This document shows positions 43,138 through 53,900 of a stretch of DNA of 64,000 nt, one piece after another. Within the stretch, counting starts at the first letter, position 1, and each line of letters begins with the position of its first letter. Source of the stretch: an uncultured Chloroflexota bacterium (lineage in GTDB: Bacteria > Chloroflexota > Anaerolineae > Anaerolineales > Anaerolineaceae); NCBI GenBank assembly GCA_902791025.1, contig CADATZ010000033.1, forward strand, positions 17,785 to 81,784. The letters run 5' to 3'. The notes below the pieces were generated by a model. It saw only the letters and a list, made by a program, of their open reading frames with translations. It did not search any database and was not told where the DNA came from. The translations under genes were made by a program, and so were the position numbers.

Positions 43138-46039
43138 GTATCTTCTGTTCAAACTGATCGGCCGGAAGTGCACGTGAGAAGTAAAAGCCCTGTACCAGGT
43201 TACAGCCTGCATCTTTGAGAAGCTTCAGCTGTTTTTCAGTCTCTACACCCTCAGCGATGACAGGAACCTTGAGGTAACGGGCAATATCAATAATCAATTC
43301 AACAAGACGAAAGTCCTTTTCGTTCTGTTCAATATTCCGGACAAAGGCCTTATCCATCTTCAGTACGTCGATTGGCATGGATGAAAGCATATTCAGCGAA
43401 GAAAAACCGGAACCGAAATCGTCCATTTCGATCTCAAAGCCCCTGCTCCGCAGCTGTTCGATCACCGTGAGCAGCTGACCGGCGTTTTCCGTGTAGGCAG
43501 ATTCCGTCACTTCCAGTTTCAGCTCTTTGCTGCTCAGCCCATTCTTTTCCAAAAGTTCATCCAGTTTCGAGATCAAAGCCGGATCAAAAACATCGATACG
43601 GGAAAGATTGACGGAAACGGGGAGCGTGATACCGAAATTGTCTCTCCATAAAGCGATTTGTTTAGCTGTTTCAGCCCAAACATAATTATCCAATCCGCTG
43701 ATCTGTCCGCTCTGTTCAAACAAAGGAATAAACTCATCCGGATAAATCAAACCAAGATCCGGATGATTCCAACGGACAAGCGCTTCTGCACTCGAAAGTT
43801 TCGGTTCATCACATTGAATATCATACTTGGGCTGATAGTGTATTTCAAACTCATGCTGTTCCAGGGAACGGCTGAGATCATTCAGCAGGCGCTGGTCACG
43901 ATCCTCACGCTGTTCCATATCGTCATCAAAAATCATCACCTGAGCTCTGAAATCACCGCGGAGTTTATTGCAGGCAATGCGTGCACGGTCAAATTGAGGA
44001 ACGGGCTCCATACCCTTCTGCCAGGGCTTAACGCCCATACGCAAATGAATATTGGCATCATGAGGCAGTTCATCCAGACATTTCTGGAATTGTTCAAGCC
44101 GGGGCTGCCAATCGTCAATATGGCGGCAGTATATACTGAAGCGGTCCGCGTCGAACCGGCTTGCGATTCCCTCATTCTCACTCAGGAAACCGCGGATTTC
44201 CTCACCCAGCGCACGTAATACATGATCCCCGAATTCCCGTCCGTACAATGCATTTACGGAATGGAAACGGTCGATATTCATAACAACCGCGTCCATAGGA
44301 AAATCAGGATGATCACGATAAAGCCGGTTGGCATAGACAAAGAAGAAATTTCTGTTATATAAACCGGTCAGTTGGTCCCGTTCCGCTTCAGAAATAATTT
44401 TCCGGCCTTCCTGAACCTTCTCTTCTGTTCTTGCGTTTCTCAAAATCAGGAGCAGGATCACCACAGCAACCAAAGCTACTGCGGCAATAAAGTAGATCCA
44501 ATTGTCCCGAAGGTATTCAACAAAAGTTACTTTATTATCACTGAATCCGAAATTCGTCAGGGATGAATTGATCGTCGTTCCCGGCATTAGGCGGGTGATC
44601 TTGTTGAGGATGGAATAGAGATACCGGTTTCCACGGCTGACAGCGAAAGGCATATCCATCACCTCGTCCGCGGCGAGAACTGCCAGATCATATTTTTCAA
44701 ACAAATCCCGTAAACGATTAATGCGGTAATTACTCACCAGCCCACAGTCAGCTTCACCCTTTATTACCGCCTGAAAAACGGATTGACTGTTGTCATAATA
44801 CGCGATCTTCCAGTTTGGGAAATAATCCATCAGGAAAGTATCATAATTGGGATTTCCACGAATCACAGCGGCAGTCATTTCTCTGTCCCGGGAGATTCCC
44901 TGATGGTCCGCGGTCCTGACGATTGCATACATCTCGGTACTGACAAGCGGATCTGTGATAATAACGCCGCGTTTCTCACCATCATAGGAGCTGAGACTCA
45001 GAGGGAATACGCAGTCGATCTCACCGGCAGCCATTGCCTGCAGTGCATCTTCTGTGGTGCCATATGCTTTTGTTTCAAAGGAAATCTGAGCGTTTTTCTC
45101 GCAGGTTTCACCAAACGCAAGGTAATCAGCCAATGCTCCGGTCAAAATTTTCGCTTCATCATCAAAATCACAGAATGGCAGGAAGTTATCACGATATCCC
45201 ACCCGGATCGTCCCATGATTGGAAAGCCAATTCTTTTCCTCGGATGTGAGAAAACTGTTTACACTTGAGGCTTTATTATATTTATCCGTCAGCTGCTGGT
45301 TGAAATCCCGGTTATCTTCCACAAGCTGGTTCATCGCGACGTCCAGATCCTGTTTCAGATCAGGACGGTTTTTATTGATGCCAAAAAAGGACTCGGCAAA
45401 TCCAACCTTCCAGACTGGCACAACATCAGCGGAATTACCGTATGTATCCAGCGTCACCAGAGCGTCAAAATCACCGTTTGCAAGCATCTCCAGCAGAACA
45501 GGTGTTTTCTCCGATGACTCAATGATCACAGGCTTAACATCATGAGCCTCTGTCCAATTGATAAACATCTGTTCCTGAATACTGTTTTTGTTGACGCCGA
45601 CCCGTTTGCCGTTTAAGGACGAAAATTGGTCCGGTCTGATTTCGCTGTTCTCGGGAGAAATAAAGACATGATATCCTTCAGCCCCCATGGCTTCGGAAGA
45701 ATAAAGGATCTTTTCAGCGCGTTCCGGTGTATAGGATACATCACTGAGTAGATCGATCTCACCCGCGATCAGTTTTTCCAGCAGCTCCGACCAGCTGCCT
45801 TCTACATATTCATAGATCCATCCGGTGTAAATAGCAACTCTCTGCTGATATTCGTAACCATATCCGGAACGTCTTCCGAATTGGTCCGTCCGATGGAAAG
45901 CTGATTCATACCAACCGACACGAACGACTTTTTGCTCAGTATCCTGTGCATTAACAGGAATCGCGAAAAAAATATAGAGAAAGACCAGCAGCAGAATGAT
46001 TGATGTAATCCGTTTCAGATTTTCTTGTATCCCCACCAT
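43112..46039 (-). CDS. Double SBP_bac_3 membrane sensor with degenerate GGDEF and EAL domains
   Basis: The ATG at 46039 has GAGGTGCAAT upstream. The 975-residue product has an export signal and two extracellular amino-acid-binding-type domains (about 36-275 and 290-520), starting VVRVGWYESAFHRTD and TIRVGYRDNFLPFCDF. A membrane segment follows (WIYFIAAVALVAVVILLLIL). The GGDEF domain has AERDQLTGLYNRNFFF, but its active site reads RFDADRF instead of GGDEF. The EAL domain is intact: EALVRW, VNLSRIDVF, DDFGSGFSSLN, KMDKAFV, AEGVET and QGFYFSRAL. It is therefore probably a ligand-responsive c-di-GMP phosphodiesterase, with the GGDEF part regulatory. Confidence 0.87.
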   Translation of the reverse strand: MVGIQENLKRITSIILLLVFLYIFFAIPVNAQDTEQKVVRVGWYESAFHRTDQFGRRSGYGYEYQQRVAIYTGWIYEYVEGSWSELLEKLIAGEIDLLSDVSYTPERAEKILYSSEAMGAEGYHVFISPENSEIRPDQFSSLNGKRVGVNKNSIQEQMFINWTEAHDVKPVIIESSEKTPVLLEMLANGDFDALVTLDTYGNSADVVPVWKVGFAESFFGINKNRPDLKQDLDVAMNQLVEDNRDFNQQLTDKYNKASSVNSFLTSEEKNWLSNHGTIRVGYRDNFLPFCDFDDEAKILTGALADYLAFGETCEKNAQISFETKAYGTTEDALQAMAAGEIDCVFPLSLSSYDGEKRGVIITDPLVSTEMYAIVRTADHQGISRDREMTAAVIRGNPNYDTFLMDYFPNWKIAYYDNSQSVFQAVIKGEADCGLVSNYRINRLRDLFEKYDLAVLAADEVMDMPFAVSRGNRYLYSILNKITRLMPGTTINSSLTNFGFSDNKVTFVEYLRDNWIYFIAAVALVAVVILLLILRNARTEEKVQEGRKIISEAERDQLTGLYNRNFFFVYANRLYRDHPDFPMDAVVMNIDRFHSVNALYGREFGDHVLRALGEEIRGFLSENEGIASRFDADRFSIYCRHIDDWQPRLEQFQKCLDELPHDANIHLRMGVKPWQKGMEPVPQFDRARIACNKLRGDFRAQVMIFDDDMEQREDRDQRLLNDLSRSLEQHEFEIHYQPKYDIQCDEPKLSSAEALVRWNHPDLGLIYPDEFIPLFEQSGQISGLDNYVWAETAKQIALWRDNFGITLPVSVNLSRIDVFDPALISKLDELLEKNGLSSKELKLEVTESAYTENAGQLLTVIEQLRSRGFEIEMDDFGSGFSSLNMLSSMPIDVLKMDKAFVRNIEQNEKDFRLVELIIDIARYLKVPVIAEGVETEKQLKLLKDAGCNLVQGFYFSRALPADQFEQKILSGRAISK

Positions 46040-46228
46040 ATTGCACCTCTGAAGACACCCTGATTCTTCATGCCATTTTTGCCTATTGAGTGCTTATTTT
46101 CAGAATCCAACGATCTCACTCTTTATAATAAGAAAACAGTATAACACACCCGACAAAAAATATCCATCAAAAACACGCGATTGAATCTTTCCCGGTCATC
46201 GCGAGTGCTTCCGATCATGGGGAAAACA

Positions 46229-46258
46229 GCAGGGACGAACCTGAAGGTTCGTCCCTGC
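46229..46258. repeat. Perfect 14-bp inverted repeat (GCAGGGACGAACCT)
   Basis: The perfect arms GCAGGGACGAACCT and AGGTTCGTCCCTGC have only GA between them. It lies upstream of the sensor gene and downstream of the CPBP remnant. There is no U run. A nearby GTGAATAG resembles a MITE end, so it may be a derived repeat. Confidence 0.6.
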
Positions 46259-46289
46259 AATCCGTGAATAGGAATATCGTTCGTATGTG

Positions 46290-46744
46290 TCACCGATCCG
46301 GCAGTTCATTATGCCATTTTGTATTCCACAACGCAACAGCTTTTGTCTTATTTCGAAGAAGGAAAATCAAAAATCCAATCATCATCAGCGTCATTCCGGT
46401 CACATCAACGAGAACGAGTTTTTCAAGCGCGGTTTCGGTATTCTCCATGCAGATCAAATTAATATCATAAAGTGAATGCACGATGGCTGTCGGCCAGACA
46501 CTGCCGCACATCATTATAAAAAGGTTCGATCACAAGGCTCAGCGCCATGGACGGCAGCATTGAAACTGCTAACATCAGTTCAGCCGCTACAATCAGTGGA
46601 AATTTATCTGCAAGAAAATGTTTGTTTGTAACTATTCAGAACCCGCAGCGACGCACATGGTGACAGGCACACTCGTGTTGGCTTCTCAACACAAGTTGCC
46701 AGTCACCATGTGCGTCGTCCTGAATAGTTACGTTTGTTTTTCAT
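46290..46744 (-). pseudogene. CPBP-family intramembrane protease, destroyed by MITE insertion and deletion
   Basis: A strong ribosome site AGGAGG and an ATG at 46744 (24 nt after the YigZ-type gene) start MKNK. The reading is interrupted at once by MITE copy f at 46628-46731. Removing the element and one 8-bp repeat restores MKNKHFLADKFPLIVAAELML and LPSMALSLVIEPF. After that, a frame jump joins a C-terminal piece (MMCGSVWPTAIVHSLYDIN, then a membrane segment) like the end of CPBP proteases, while the central EExxxR and metal-site part is missing. So two disabling events are visible. The product cannot be active. Confidence 0.8.
46628..46731. mobile_element. MITE copy f (104 bp) with perfect 8-bp target-site duplication
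   Basis: The perfect 12-bp ends are GTAACTATTCAG and CTGAATAGTTAC. GTTTGTTT is present on both sides (46620-46627 and 46732-46739). The inside hairpin pairs ACGCACATGGTGACAGGCA with TGCCAGTCACCATGTGCGT, and the top pairs CGTGTTGG with CAACACAAG. This is the youngest copy, because both the ends and the duplication are intact. It sits in codon 4-5 of the CPBP gene. Confidence 0.85.
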
Positions 46745-46767
46745 AAATCAAACCTCCTTTTTTCCGC

Positions 46768-47415
46768 TCAAAATGATCCCAAAGGCATGATCGTTTCAGG
46801 TTCATATTCGATGATCTCAGCCTGGACCTGTCCTCTGGTCAGCTCAGAAAGCTCCGCCTGGAAAGGCGGCAGTGCTTCTTCTTTAAATCTGGCGGTGATC
46901 GTTACATCAGCACCAAAATCTTCATCCAACGTCAAAGCCTTGTATTTTTGCAGCAGCAGCCGAACCCGTTCAAACAGGCTGTATTCGATAGCCATCATCA
47001 CTACATATGTCGGGATCTTTTCCGCGCGGGGAAGGATTTCCAGCACAGCCTTGGCAGCGTCGCCATAAGCATGGACCAGGCCGCCGATTCCCAGCTTTGT
47101 TCCGCCAAAATAACGGGTAACGACGATCGCGGCATCGCCCAGACCGCTGCCCTGCAGCACTGCCAGCACCGGACGGCCGGAACTGCCGGAGGGTTCTCCA
47201 TCATCGGAACAATACGCACTTGTGGAATTGCCATAACCGATCACATACGCCGGAACATGATGCGTCGCGTCCGGATATTTCGCTTTGATGGAATTGATGA
47301 ACTCACGCGCTTCTTCATTGGAAAAAACTGGAGCCGCGGAAGCAATAAAACGCGAATTAACGACAACAATTTCTGTCTCGGTAAATTTTTCGGGGATAGG
47401 GTAACGCTGAGACAT
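46768..47415 (-). CDS. YigZ/IMPACT-family protein
   Basis: The ATG at 47415 gives MSQRYPIPEKFTETEIVVVNSRFIA and 215 residues. The family signature SRFIA, HHVPAYVIGYG, CSDDGEPSGSSGRPVL, VVTRYFGGTKLGIGGLVHAYGDA is complete. IMPACT/YigZ proteins are linked to translational control and stress in eukaryotes and are poorly understood in bacteria. The CPBP pseudogene starts 24 nt downstream, so it was an operon partner. A short C-terminal ferredoxin-like domain (AIEYSLFERVRLLLQKY) is present as usual. Confidence 0.88.
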   Translation of the reverse strand: MSQRYPIPEKFTETEIVVVNSRFIASAAPVFSNEEAREFINSIKAKYPDATHHVPAYVIGYGNSTSAYCSDDGEPSGSSGRPVLAVLQGSGLGDAAIVVTRYFGGTKLGIGGLVHAYGDAAKAVLEILPRAEKIPTYVVMMAIEYSLFERVRLLLQKYKALTLDEDFGADVTITARFKEEALPPFQAELSELTRGQVQAEIIEYEPETIMPLGSF

Positions 47416-47557
47416 AAGTAGCAACTAAATCCTATATCTTATTTTCTACAACAAATAACGATAACACATAAAAATGTAATTTCGTGAATCCTTATTACGA
47501 CATACAAAAAAAATGATATGACCTGCAGCAATCGGTTAAAGATCATGCTGAGCAAAT

Positions 47558-50500
47558 TCAGAAATTTTCTGAGTCAAGATCTGGAAGAAGAGATTCATTT
47601 TCATCAAACAGATAATCATCTGCGGATTCATCCTCCCAAATCCATTCATAAGGCACAAAATCTTCATCTGCCGCAATGGTTTCGTCCTTCCCGACAGCAA
47701 CAAGTTCAACTTTTCCACAGTAATCGAGAAAACAGATCTTACAGACAGGATCTTCACCAAGTGTTTTTTGCAATGCTTTCCGGTACTTGTCAAGCTGTTT
47801 ACTATGTTCATCAATAGCAGTTGTAAGATCATCCGGGCTTTCCAGTTCATCGGTCTTGAAATCGATAACTGTATATCTTCCGGTTTTGTCTCTCAATAAA
47901 AGGTCAATAACACCGTTCACAGTAAAATTTCCAGCCGGGAAAGAGAACGGGATCTCATGCCATCTTTCAACTGCCGACGCAACAAGCTGAAACACATCAC
48001 TGTCCTTGAACCGCGACAACAGTGCAAAGGCTTTTTCCTGAATGGAGCGTTGTTCATCGGAATTGAGGCTGCCATTCAGCAGAAGAATTTTCCGGAATGC
48101 ATCGGCAAGTACAGGATCAGTCAGTTTTCCGTCCGGGAAACGCCATAATTCCATCCCTTTATGGACTAATTTGCCGACAGTCAATGCCACAGTATGTTCA
48201 GGCGTTCTTGGATCCGCCTCTTTCGCAGGGAGTGGTAAGAGAAGAGAACAGTCTCCATCAACTGTTCCTGCCAATCCGAAACTTTTCTCCGGCACAGCAG
48301 GTTTCTCCGGCAGTTGTGAGGAACAGTAGACCCGCACCGTCTGCTGTTGATTGTCTCCCCATGCGGGACCGATATGCTCACCGTCTTCAAACCACTCTGC
48401 CGGGAAATTCCTCACAGCGCGTTTTAGCCAACTGTCTTTTTTACCTCCCTGATCAGGTTTTTCCCCGCAAAGTATCAAACGGTATTCAGCACGTGTCGCC
48501 GCGACATAAAACAGGCGGAGCCACTCAGCTTTATCACGCATATCCGCATTTTTTTTCGCTTCCGCATAGCGCGGATTGGCCGGACTGCTGATAAAAACAG
48601 CAGAGCCGCTGCTGTCGGTCGTAAATTGCGGAGAATGGCTGGCGGAATAATTTTCGGCGATAATCGTGACAGGAAATTCCAATCCCTTCGCCTGATGGAT
48701 CGTCATAATGCGCACCGCCCCGTTATCGTCTGACGGCGCCTCACCTTCCCTTGCACCTGTTTCTTGGATATCTTCCAGATAATTTAAAAACTCGGAAACA
48801 GACGTAAGTCCTGATTCCCTTGCTGTAAGCAAGAGCTTATCAAGATTCAGCCAAGCCCGGTCTCCTGTATCAAAAGCAAGCATGGTACGAATTCCTGTGA
48901 GTCTGTATGCATCCTCAAGTACTTCATCCAGCGGGACCTGACCTGTGATCCGTATGAGCTCATTCAATACCGAACGTGCACGAAGGAGTATCTCCTGCTT
49001 CTCTTTATCTTCAAAGCAGAAATCCTCACGCGAAAATGCCTGCCGAAAAGACATCTTCAGCCCGCCCTTACAGGCAAACCGATAAAGATAAGCCGCCATT
49101 TCCGCTGAAAAACCGATTGATGGACTCATGAGAAAACCGGTAAACACAGCATTATCATCCGGATTTTCCGCCGCACGAAGGATGTTCAGAATATCGCGGA
49201 TCTCAGGACGGTCATAATATCCTTGCCCTGCCACCGTGACATAGGGAATATGCCATGCTTCAAGGGCTGTTTCAAACTGCTTGAAATCCTTCGAATTCCG
49301 GCAGAGAATTGCGGCATCATTCCATGAATGAAGCAGCCCCTGCTCCATCAGCTCTGTGAGCCGCAGTGCCAGCACACGCCCGGTGATTTCATGATTTGGA
49401 TCATCCTCTTTGTTCTGAACAGTGCCGAGCAGAATTTCAATTTCCGGAGGTCTTCCCGGAAGAGCATCCTTTCCTTCCGGTGATTTTTCCAGCGTTCTCA
49501 TAGGCTCATAAGCCGCATAATAATCTTTTGCACTGAGTTCATCATCCCACATGACGCATGAAAGGAGACTTCCCATCGGAGCAAGCAGCTCCGGTATCGT
49601 TCGGTAGGTAATGTCAAGCAGAATATTTTGCCCATTATACCGCTCCGTCTCTTCTCCTCTGCGGTCGAACAAGGCGACATTGGTTCCACGAAACCCGTAA
49701 ATGCTCTGTTTTTTATCCCCAACAGCAAACAGACGATCATGAGATGGATTCAGCAGCGATAAGAGCTCCGTCTGTGCGTCATTTGTGTCCTGAAACTCAT
49801 CGACCAGAAGAGACTTGACCTGGTCCTTCCAGGTCTGCCGGATATCCGGATGATTTCTCAGCAGATCAAGTGTCAAGCTTTCCATAGCATCAAAATCAAT
49901 AGCCCGGGCAGAATCCAGAAATTCCATATATTTTCCACGGACCCGCGGCCACAGTTTCCGCAGACATTCCTCTGCTGCATCATATTGTGCCCAGAATTCC
50001 TTGTACCACGCAATATTCCGGTTCTTATCATCCTTCTCAAGGAAGGGGAAAACAGCTCTCAGATCCTCCCGGATTTTTTTTGCATTGACATCATACCCGT
50101 CTTTTCTCCCTTTCAGCATCCATCCGGTGAAAGGATCATGAAACAGACTGATGCAGTCCGCGGGATGAGCACCTCCCCTAAAAGCCGAACATGCTGAGTT
50201 ATATCCGCTGATCAATTCCAGTAAATGATTCCCGAACGCGGCAGTCTTTTTCGCAAAATCAGGGCTTTCGGAGATTTCCCTGTATTCTTCCATATATTCC
50301 GAGTATTCGGAATTGAACAGAAAGAATTCAACCTGTTTTTTCAGGTAAACCTCAGTTTTCATCGGAGGATCAGACACAGCTGCGTCAGTCTTACACCTGT
50401 CTTTCAGCATATCCGTCAGGATCCGGGTCAGTCTGCTGCCGTCATAAAAATTCAGCAGCTTTTCAAAATCCGGATCAGCGGAAATTTGAGAAATTACATC

Positions 50501-50953
50501 TTCAATGATCCGACTTCGCGCCATAGCGGCATTATTATCATCCAGGACAGAAAAAGCCGGGTCAAGTCCCGCCTCAGCCGGATGAGCACGAAGGATCCGA
50601 CCGCAAAGACTGTGGATCGTTCCGATATTCGCACTGTCCATTTCGTTCAGACGCACCAGCCAGAACTGCTTTTCTTCCGAAGAATTTTCCGAAAGCCAGG
50701 CAAGCTTCATCATTTCTCTGCGGATGCGGCTTTGCATTTCCCGCGCTGCTTTCCGTGTAAAAGTCACAGCTGTAATATCCGACGGATGCCAGGTTCTGTT
50801 CTCGTCCAGGAGCAAAAGATAACGTGCCACAAGTGTTTTTGTCTTGCCGCTTCCTGCGCCAGCGCGGACAAGAATATCACAGCCGTTTTTTTCAGCTGCC
50901 GTCCGCTGATTCGCTGAGAGCCCGTCTAATATGATTTCCTTCTTGCTACACAT
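47558..50953 (-). CDS. addA: ATP-dependent helicase/nuclease subunit A
   Basis: The ATG at 50953 has GAGGAGGAAAAAAT upstream and overlaps the addB stop by 8 nt. The 1131-residue product has UvrD-type helicase motifs: LSANQRTAAE (Q motif), RAGAGSGKTKTL (Walker A), VTFTRKAAREM, LLVDEFQDTND (motif II), FAVGDKKQSIYGFRG, IMTIHQAKGLEFPV and VAATRAEYRL. The C-terminal PD-(D/E)XK nuclease domain has YTVIDFKTDE. With AddB it forms the double-strand-break-processing helicase-nuclease that prepares ends for RecA. Confidence 0.93.
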   Translation of the reverse strand: MCSKKEIILDGLSANQRTAAEKNGCDILVRAGAGSGKTKTLVARYLLLLDENRTWHPSDITAVTFTRKAAREMQSRIRREMMKLAWLSENSSEEKQFWLVRLNEMDSANIGTIHSLCGRILRAHPAEAGLDPAFSVLDDNNAAMARSRIIEDVISQISADPDFEKLLNFYDGSRLTRILTDMLKDRCKTDAAVSDPPMKTEVYLKKQVEFFLFNSEYSEYMEEYREISESPDFAKKTAAFGNHLLELISGYNSACSAFRGGAHPADCISLFHDPFTGWMLKGRKDGYDVNAKKIREDLRAVFPFLEKDDKNRNIAWYKEFWAQYDAAEECLRKLWPRVRGKYMEFLDSARAIDFDAMESLTLDLLRNHPDIRQTWKDQVKSLLVDEFQDTNDAQTELLSLLNPSHDRLFAVGDKKQSIYGFRGTNVALFDRRGEETERYNGQNILLDITYRTIPELLAPMGSLLSCVMWDDELSAKDYYAAYEPMRTLEKSPEGKDALPGRPPEIEILLGTVQNKEDDPNHEITGRVLALRLTELMEQGLLHSWNDAAILCRNSKDFKQFETALEAWHIPYVTVAGQGYYDRPEIRDILNILRAAENPDDNAVFTGFLMSPSIGFSAEMAAYLYRFACKGGLKMSFRQAFSREDFCFEDKEKQEILLRARSVLNELIRITGQVPLDEVLEDAYRLTGIRTMLAFDTGDRAWLNLDKLLLTARESGLTSVSEFLNYLEDIQETGAREGEAPSDDNGAVRIMTIHQAKGLEFPVTIIAENYSASHSPQFTTDSSGSAVFISSPANPRYAEAKKNADMRDKAEWLRLFYVAATRAEYRLILCGEKPDQGGKKDSWLKRAVRNFPAEWFEDGEHIGPAWGDNQQQTVRVYCSSQLPEKPAVPEKSFGLAGTVDGDCSLLLPLPAKEADPRTPEHTVALTVGKLVHKGMELWRFPDGKLTDPVLADAFRKILLLNGSLNSDEQRSIQEKAFALLSRFKDSDVFQLVASAVERWHEIPFSFPAGNFTVNGVIDLLLRDKTGRYTVIDFKTDELESPDDLTTAIDEHSKQLDKYRKALQKTLGEDPVCKICFLDYCGKVELVAVGKDETIAADEDFVPYEWIWEDESADDYLFDENESLLPDLDSENF

Positions 50954-53900
50954 ATTTTTTCCTCCTCGAATATCTTCTGCACCAGGCTGCCGCAGGACAG
51001 TAATCCGGGCAGGATCCCCCTGCCGGCTCAGCAGGAAAATCGGCATCCCGTATCCCGGCTGCAAATTTATTCAGGAATGAGAGATTCGGCACAGATTCGT
51101 CTTTTTCCGAGTCATATTCAATGGGATGTTTAACCGATTTATCATTGATGCTCCAGTACATTCCCTCACTCTTCGTCCCAAGCTTCAACGCATGGACTGC
51201 GGCAGCGGCATAAACTCCGGCCTGGATATGAGAACCCGCAGCCAGTTCATCTTTTCCGAAACCTGAGGAGCCTGTCTTATAGTCCACAACACGAATCAGG
51301 CCGTCATCCCGCTGATCCACCCGATCGATGATACCTCGAATCCGAATCGGGCCAGCTTCTGTTTCGATGAGCAGCGGATCCGTATTATCCTGGCCTTCTT
51401 TCGGATATCCGAATTTCATTTCCGCACCAATGCACTTCCATCTGTTGTTCATCGGCATTCTGCCTCTGGACGAAGAAAACATCTTCTCAATACTTTCCAG
51501 CAGCTTCTCCCGATATTTTTCTTTTTCGTATTCCCAAAGCTCAGATTCCCTGAATCCGAAATCCTGCGGTGCAGTCGCGAACACCCTGTCAATATTTTTA
51601 TTTGCTTTTTCCAATACATCATCCATAGAATCGTAAATCGTTCCCGGTGGAAAGGTCATTTCCATAACAAGATGATTGAGCGTGCCGATTTGAGCTGCAT
51701 CCATACCAGTTCCGGGTTGCTGCAGCTGTTCAAGATGCAGCTTTCGGGAGAGAAAATAGCGGAATGGACAGGTCAGCCAGGTTTCGATTGCCGAACAGCT
51801 GAAGGGCATGGAATCCCGAACAGGATCTGCCAGCGCGTCTATCAGAGCCTGATCCGGTGACATACTGTATTGCCCGGCTGATTGAAAGCGCGCTTTTTCA
51901 AACTCTTTTTCAGCAGCTGACAGCTTCTCCCGAAGTTTTTCCGCTTCCGGTTCGGAAACAGAATTCGGAATTTCCTTACTGCCGCTTCTTGCAATTCGGA
52001 AAGCGAACTCATTTAATGAACCAGAAGTCACCGGTATATTTTCAGTCACAGTCAGAATATTTTCCCTTCCATCGACCATTCTGCGGATATTTTGCCAGAA
52101 TATTGATTCAGGCCACTCCTCCCCTTTATCGGTTTTTACCGGACGAGTGATGATTACTGTCCCGTCTGACCTGGTCAGCGCATGACGGAACATCAGCTGT
52201 TGATCCGGCCCCGCGGGGAGTCCGAGCCGTTCACGAATTACCCTCGTCAGTATCAGTTCTTCGTGTTCGGCGCGGGGAAATATACCCTCCGCAAATCCTG
52301 TCAAAACGATCAGTTTCCAGCGGCAGCCGCTTGTCTGACTGATATCTCCGACAAAGATACGGTCTGCGGCGAACTCCGGTTCTGTCTGTTCTGATTTGTC
52401 CATTTCCGATTCAATTTCGCTCAGGAAGGCTTCAAATGAGACCGGGCCTTGCTTCAGTTCCTCTTCGCAGAAGACAATACGTCTCAGAAGCGCTTTGAAA
52501 TCTGCCTCAAAGGAACGGCCCTTCCGATCTTCGATCTGTTCATAGAAACGGATGGTTTCAAGCAGTGTTTCCAGCCATTTGATCCATTCCGCGCGGGAAT
52601 GCACCCCGTCCGGAGGAGTTACAAGATCAGCAAACTTTAGAAAACTGTCGCGAATACGGCTGAGTTTCTCGCGGGGAGGATATTCATAGATTTTTCCTTC
52701 TTCTGCCTCTTCATTTTCATCCGTAATTTCCGCCACTTTTTCCGGTGCAGACAAAGCCGCCTGTGCAAAAGCGGATTCCCATTCTGCGGTTCCGCTGATC
52801 ACGTTCATCTTTCTGCCGATCTGATCCAGAACGAACAAATCCGAGCTATAACTGCCGTATTCTCCATCTTCCGGATCCGGACAACCGGAAAGGAACGGGA
52901 GGCGCAGAACAGAAAGCAGCTGTACTGTCTCAAAATCCGGAGCGAGTCTCAGCAGCCGTTTTAGTGCGGATGCAGCAGGAGACCTGGAAAGCAGCTGTTT
53001 TTGTGAAAAGCGCAGCGGAATCCCCATTTCCCGTCCGAACTGACGAAGAACAGGAGCGTATGAAGCCATATCCGGGACAAAAACAGCACAGTCCGAGTGA
53101 GCCAGCTGTCCCTTCAGAATGCATCTTTTCATTTCCCGCAATGCTTCACGAACCTCAGCAGAACGGGAGGATGCTTCGATCATCAGCAGTGAACTTCTGC
53201 TGACAACGCATTTAGTATCCTTTCCGCTCAATTCCGACGTACCGGGATAAAAAACCCGGTCTGCCAGTTTCAGAAGGTCCGATACGCCTTCCTTACGAGT
53301 CATACCGATATATTCCGCATCCAGTGCTTTCCGTATTCTTTCTGCTTCTGCGATGATCCGCAAGTCTGACGGATCATCGGAGCCGGCACGTGCCGGAAGC
53401 GTGATGAGCATCTTCTCTGAGCAGGCAGACAATACACGCAGGAGATGAAGGGATTCATTCGTAAGCCTGTCAAATCCGTCAACAACTATAAGCGGACAAT
53501 GCAGAAACGTTGTGCATCCCTTCTCCAGCGCTTCCGCAGCAACATTCAGAAAACCGGCAGTACCGGTCCAGTTGTTCTTTTTCAGAATATTAAGATATGC
53601 GCAATACACCTTTACAGTATCGGCAGTTTTCATGTCTCCACCTGAAACGGAACCAAGCATTTCAGGAGAAATACACTCCTGCCGAAGCGTGCGAAGAGCC
53701 TTCTCAAACACAGAAATCACCCCAGGTTTTTCCATGATCGGCTCAAAATAATCCAAAGAGCTGTTTTCAGAGGCCAGTCTTACGGCTTCACGAACGCACA
53801 TACTGTCCAGGCGGGCTGGAATCAGGACAGGACTCTCACCGCAGCCATTCAGCAGCTCCAGCGCAAGCTTGGAAAATGAAATGATATCCGTCCCTATGAA

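Noticed and set aside
46264..46470. Short plus-strand frame near the CPBP remnant
   Set aside because: The minus strand carries a recognisable CPBP C-terminus there; the plus frame is coincidental.
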